12,246 nt of DNA, taken from positions 1 through 12,246 of the forward strand of contig CAAENH010000136.1 in NCBI GenBank assembly GCA_900757295.1, in the 5' to 3' direction. Below, piece by piece: positions 11,741-12,246 of the stretch (its first letter is position 1; every line of letters starts with the position of its first letter). A model generated the notes under the pieces. It saw only the letters and a program-made list of their open reading frames with translations. It searched no databases and was not told the DNA's origin. The stretch is from Bacilli bacterium (GTDB lineage Bacteria > Bacillota_I > Bacilli_A > RF39 > UBA660). Position numbers and translations under genes: made by a program.

Positions 11741-12246
11741 ATGTTTTTAAATATTTTAAGTATTATTAAAGATATGTTATTTTTTACTGGAAGCTATTCT
11801 AATAATGTTTTTCCTGATCCTTTAAGTAAAGAAGAAGAGGAAGAAAACATTAATTTAATGCTTGCTGGTGATAAAAACGCAAGAAATAAATTGATTGAAC
11901 ATAATCTGCGACTTGTTGCACATATAGTAAAAAAATTTGAAACAAAGAACAATGATCCTGATGATCTAATTAGTATAGGAACTATTGGTTTAATTAAAGG
12001 CATAGATTCTTATAAAAACAATCATAAAACTAAAATAACTACTTATTGTGCGCGATGTATTGAAAATGAAATATTGATGCATTTTAGGTCTAATAAGAAA
12101 AATGATAATAATGTAAGTTTAAATGATTCAATAGGTTATGATAAAGAAGGAAATGAGATAAATTTAATTGATGTTTTAAAAGATAATCAAGTAGATATTA
12201 TTACAAAAATTCATAATAAAAATAATATAAAATTATTAAATGAATA
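11741..12246 (+). CDS. sigK: Mother-cell sporulation sigma factor SigK (5' 168 codons; runs off the window)
   Basis: ATG 11741 follows AAGGAAGTG (11729-11737). The first ~20 residues (MFLNILSIIKDMLFFTGSYS) are hydrophobic and correspond to the pro-sequence that SpoIVFB removes in B. subtilis. 'NNVFPDPLSKEEE' follows, then sigma region 2: 'ARNKLIEHNLRLVAHIVKKF', DDLISIGTIGLIKGI and 'TYCARCIENEILMHFR', and then 'IGYDKEGNEINLIDVL', which is specific for SigK as opposed to other sigma factors. SigK directs late mother-cell transcription of coat genes. The frame is continuous to the window edge, past the place where skin interrupts B. subtilis sigK (about codon 112). Region 4 is outside the window. 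Confidence 0.95.
   Translation, partial: MFLNILSIIKDMLFFTGSYSNNVFPDPLSKEEEEENINLMLAGDKNARNKLIEHNLRLVAHIVKKFETKNNDPDDLISIGTIGLIKGIDSYKNNHKTKITTYCARCIENEILMHFRSNKKNDNNVSLNDSIGYDKEGNEINLIDVLKDNQVDIITKIHNKNNIKLLNE

Noticed and set aside
1..12246. CRISPR array, tRNA or rRNA genes
   Set aside because: No regularly spaced repeats, no cloverleaf-like segments and no rRNA-like sequence were seen on either strand.

Overview
The window reads as chromosome of an endospore-forming, very AT-rich member of the Bacilli or Erysipelotrichia side of the Firmicutes. Supporting signs are a YutD-family gene, a class B sortase, Gram-positive Shine-Dalgarno sites of the AGGTGA/AGGAGG kind, short hairpin plus T-run terminators, and two mother-cell sporulation genes: cotE, which is interrupted, and sigK, which runs off the right edge. 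TGG is the Trp codon and TGA is a stop, so the code is standard bacterial. The species cannot be named from the sequence.

Left part, 1-6843. The 3' end of a membrane protein gene is followed by a yutD-family gene. Next come an 82-residue unknown protein with its own strong promoter and terminator, and a membrane-anchored 389-residue unknown protein. That last gene converges on a class B sortase carrying an extra ~275-residue N-terminal domain. Divergent from the sortase is a small secreted protein ending in an NPDTG sorting signal, its likely substrate. A HerA-like ATPase and a convergent HIT-family hydrolase follow.

Centre, 6876-10457: the main discovery. The spore-coat morphogenetic gene cotE is split in two by a 3,048-bp element (7002-10049). 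The element carries an ASCH-domain gene, a GNAT acetyltransferase gene, a 39-codon ORF and a 547-residue large serine recombinase gene. It is bounded by an 8-bp direct repeat (CATGAGTT) lying in the same codon phase in both cotE halves. A 19-bp perfect inverted repeat sits just inside each end, as expected for attP arms. Removing exactly one repeat-to-repeat unit gives a continuous 177-codon cotE that matches, from memory and without gaps around the joint, the conserved NH(K/E)(Y/F)...VNVWYSY region of CotE. This is the layout of sporulation-excised intervening elements such as skin in sigK, but here in cotE and very small. The 5' half has a textbook mother-cell (sigma-E/sigma-K) -10 element, and the recombinase unit has a weaker sigma-E-like promoter. 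The proposed logic is: a mother-cell sigma factor turns on the recombinase, the element is excised from the terminal mother-cell genome, cotE is restored, and the outer coat assembles. The germline keeps the element.

Right part, 10458-12246. Ribosomal protein S16 (rpsP) and the RNA-binding protein KhpA form an operon. An HD-domain phosphohydrolase follows, then the 5' 168 codons of sigK. sigK is uninterrupted past the point where skin sits in Bacillus subtilis.
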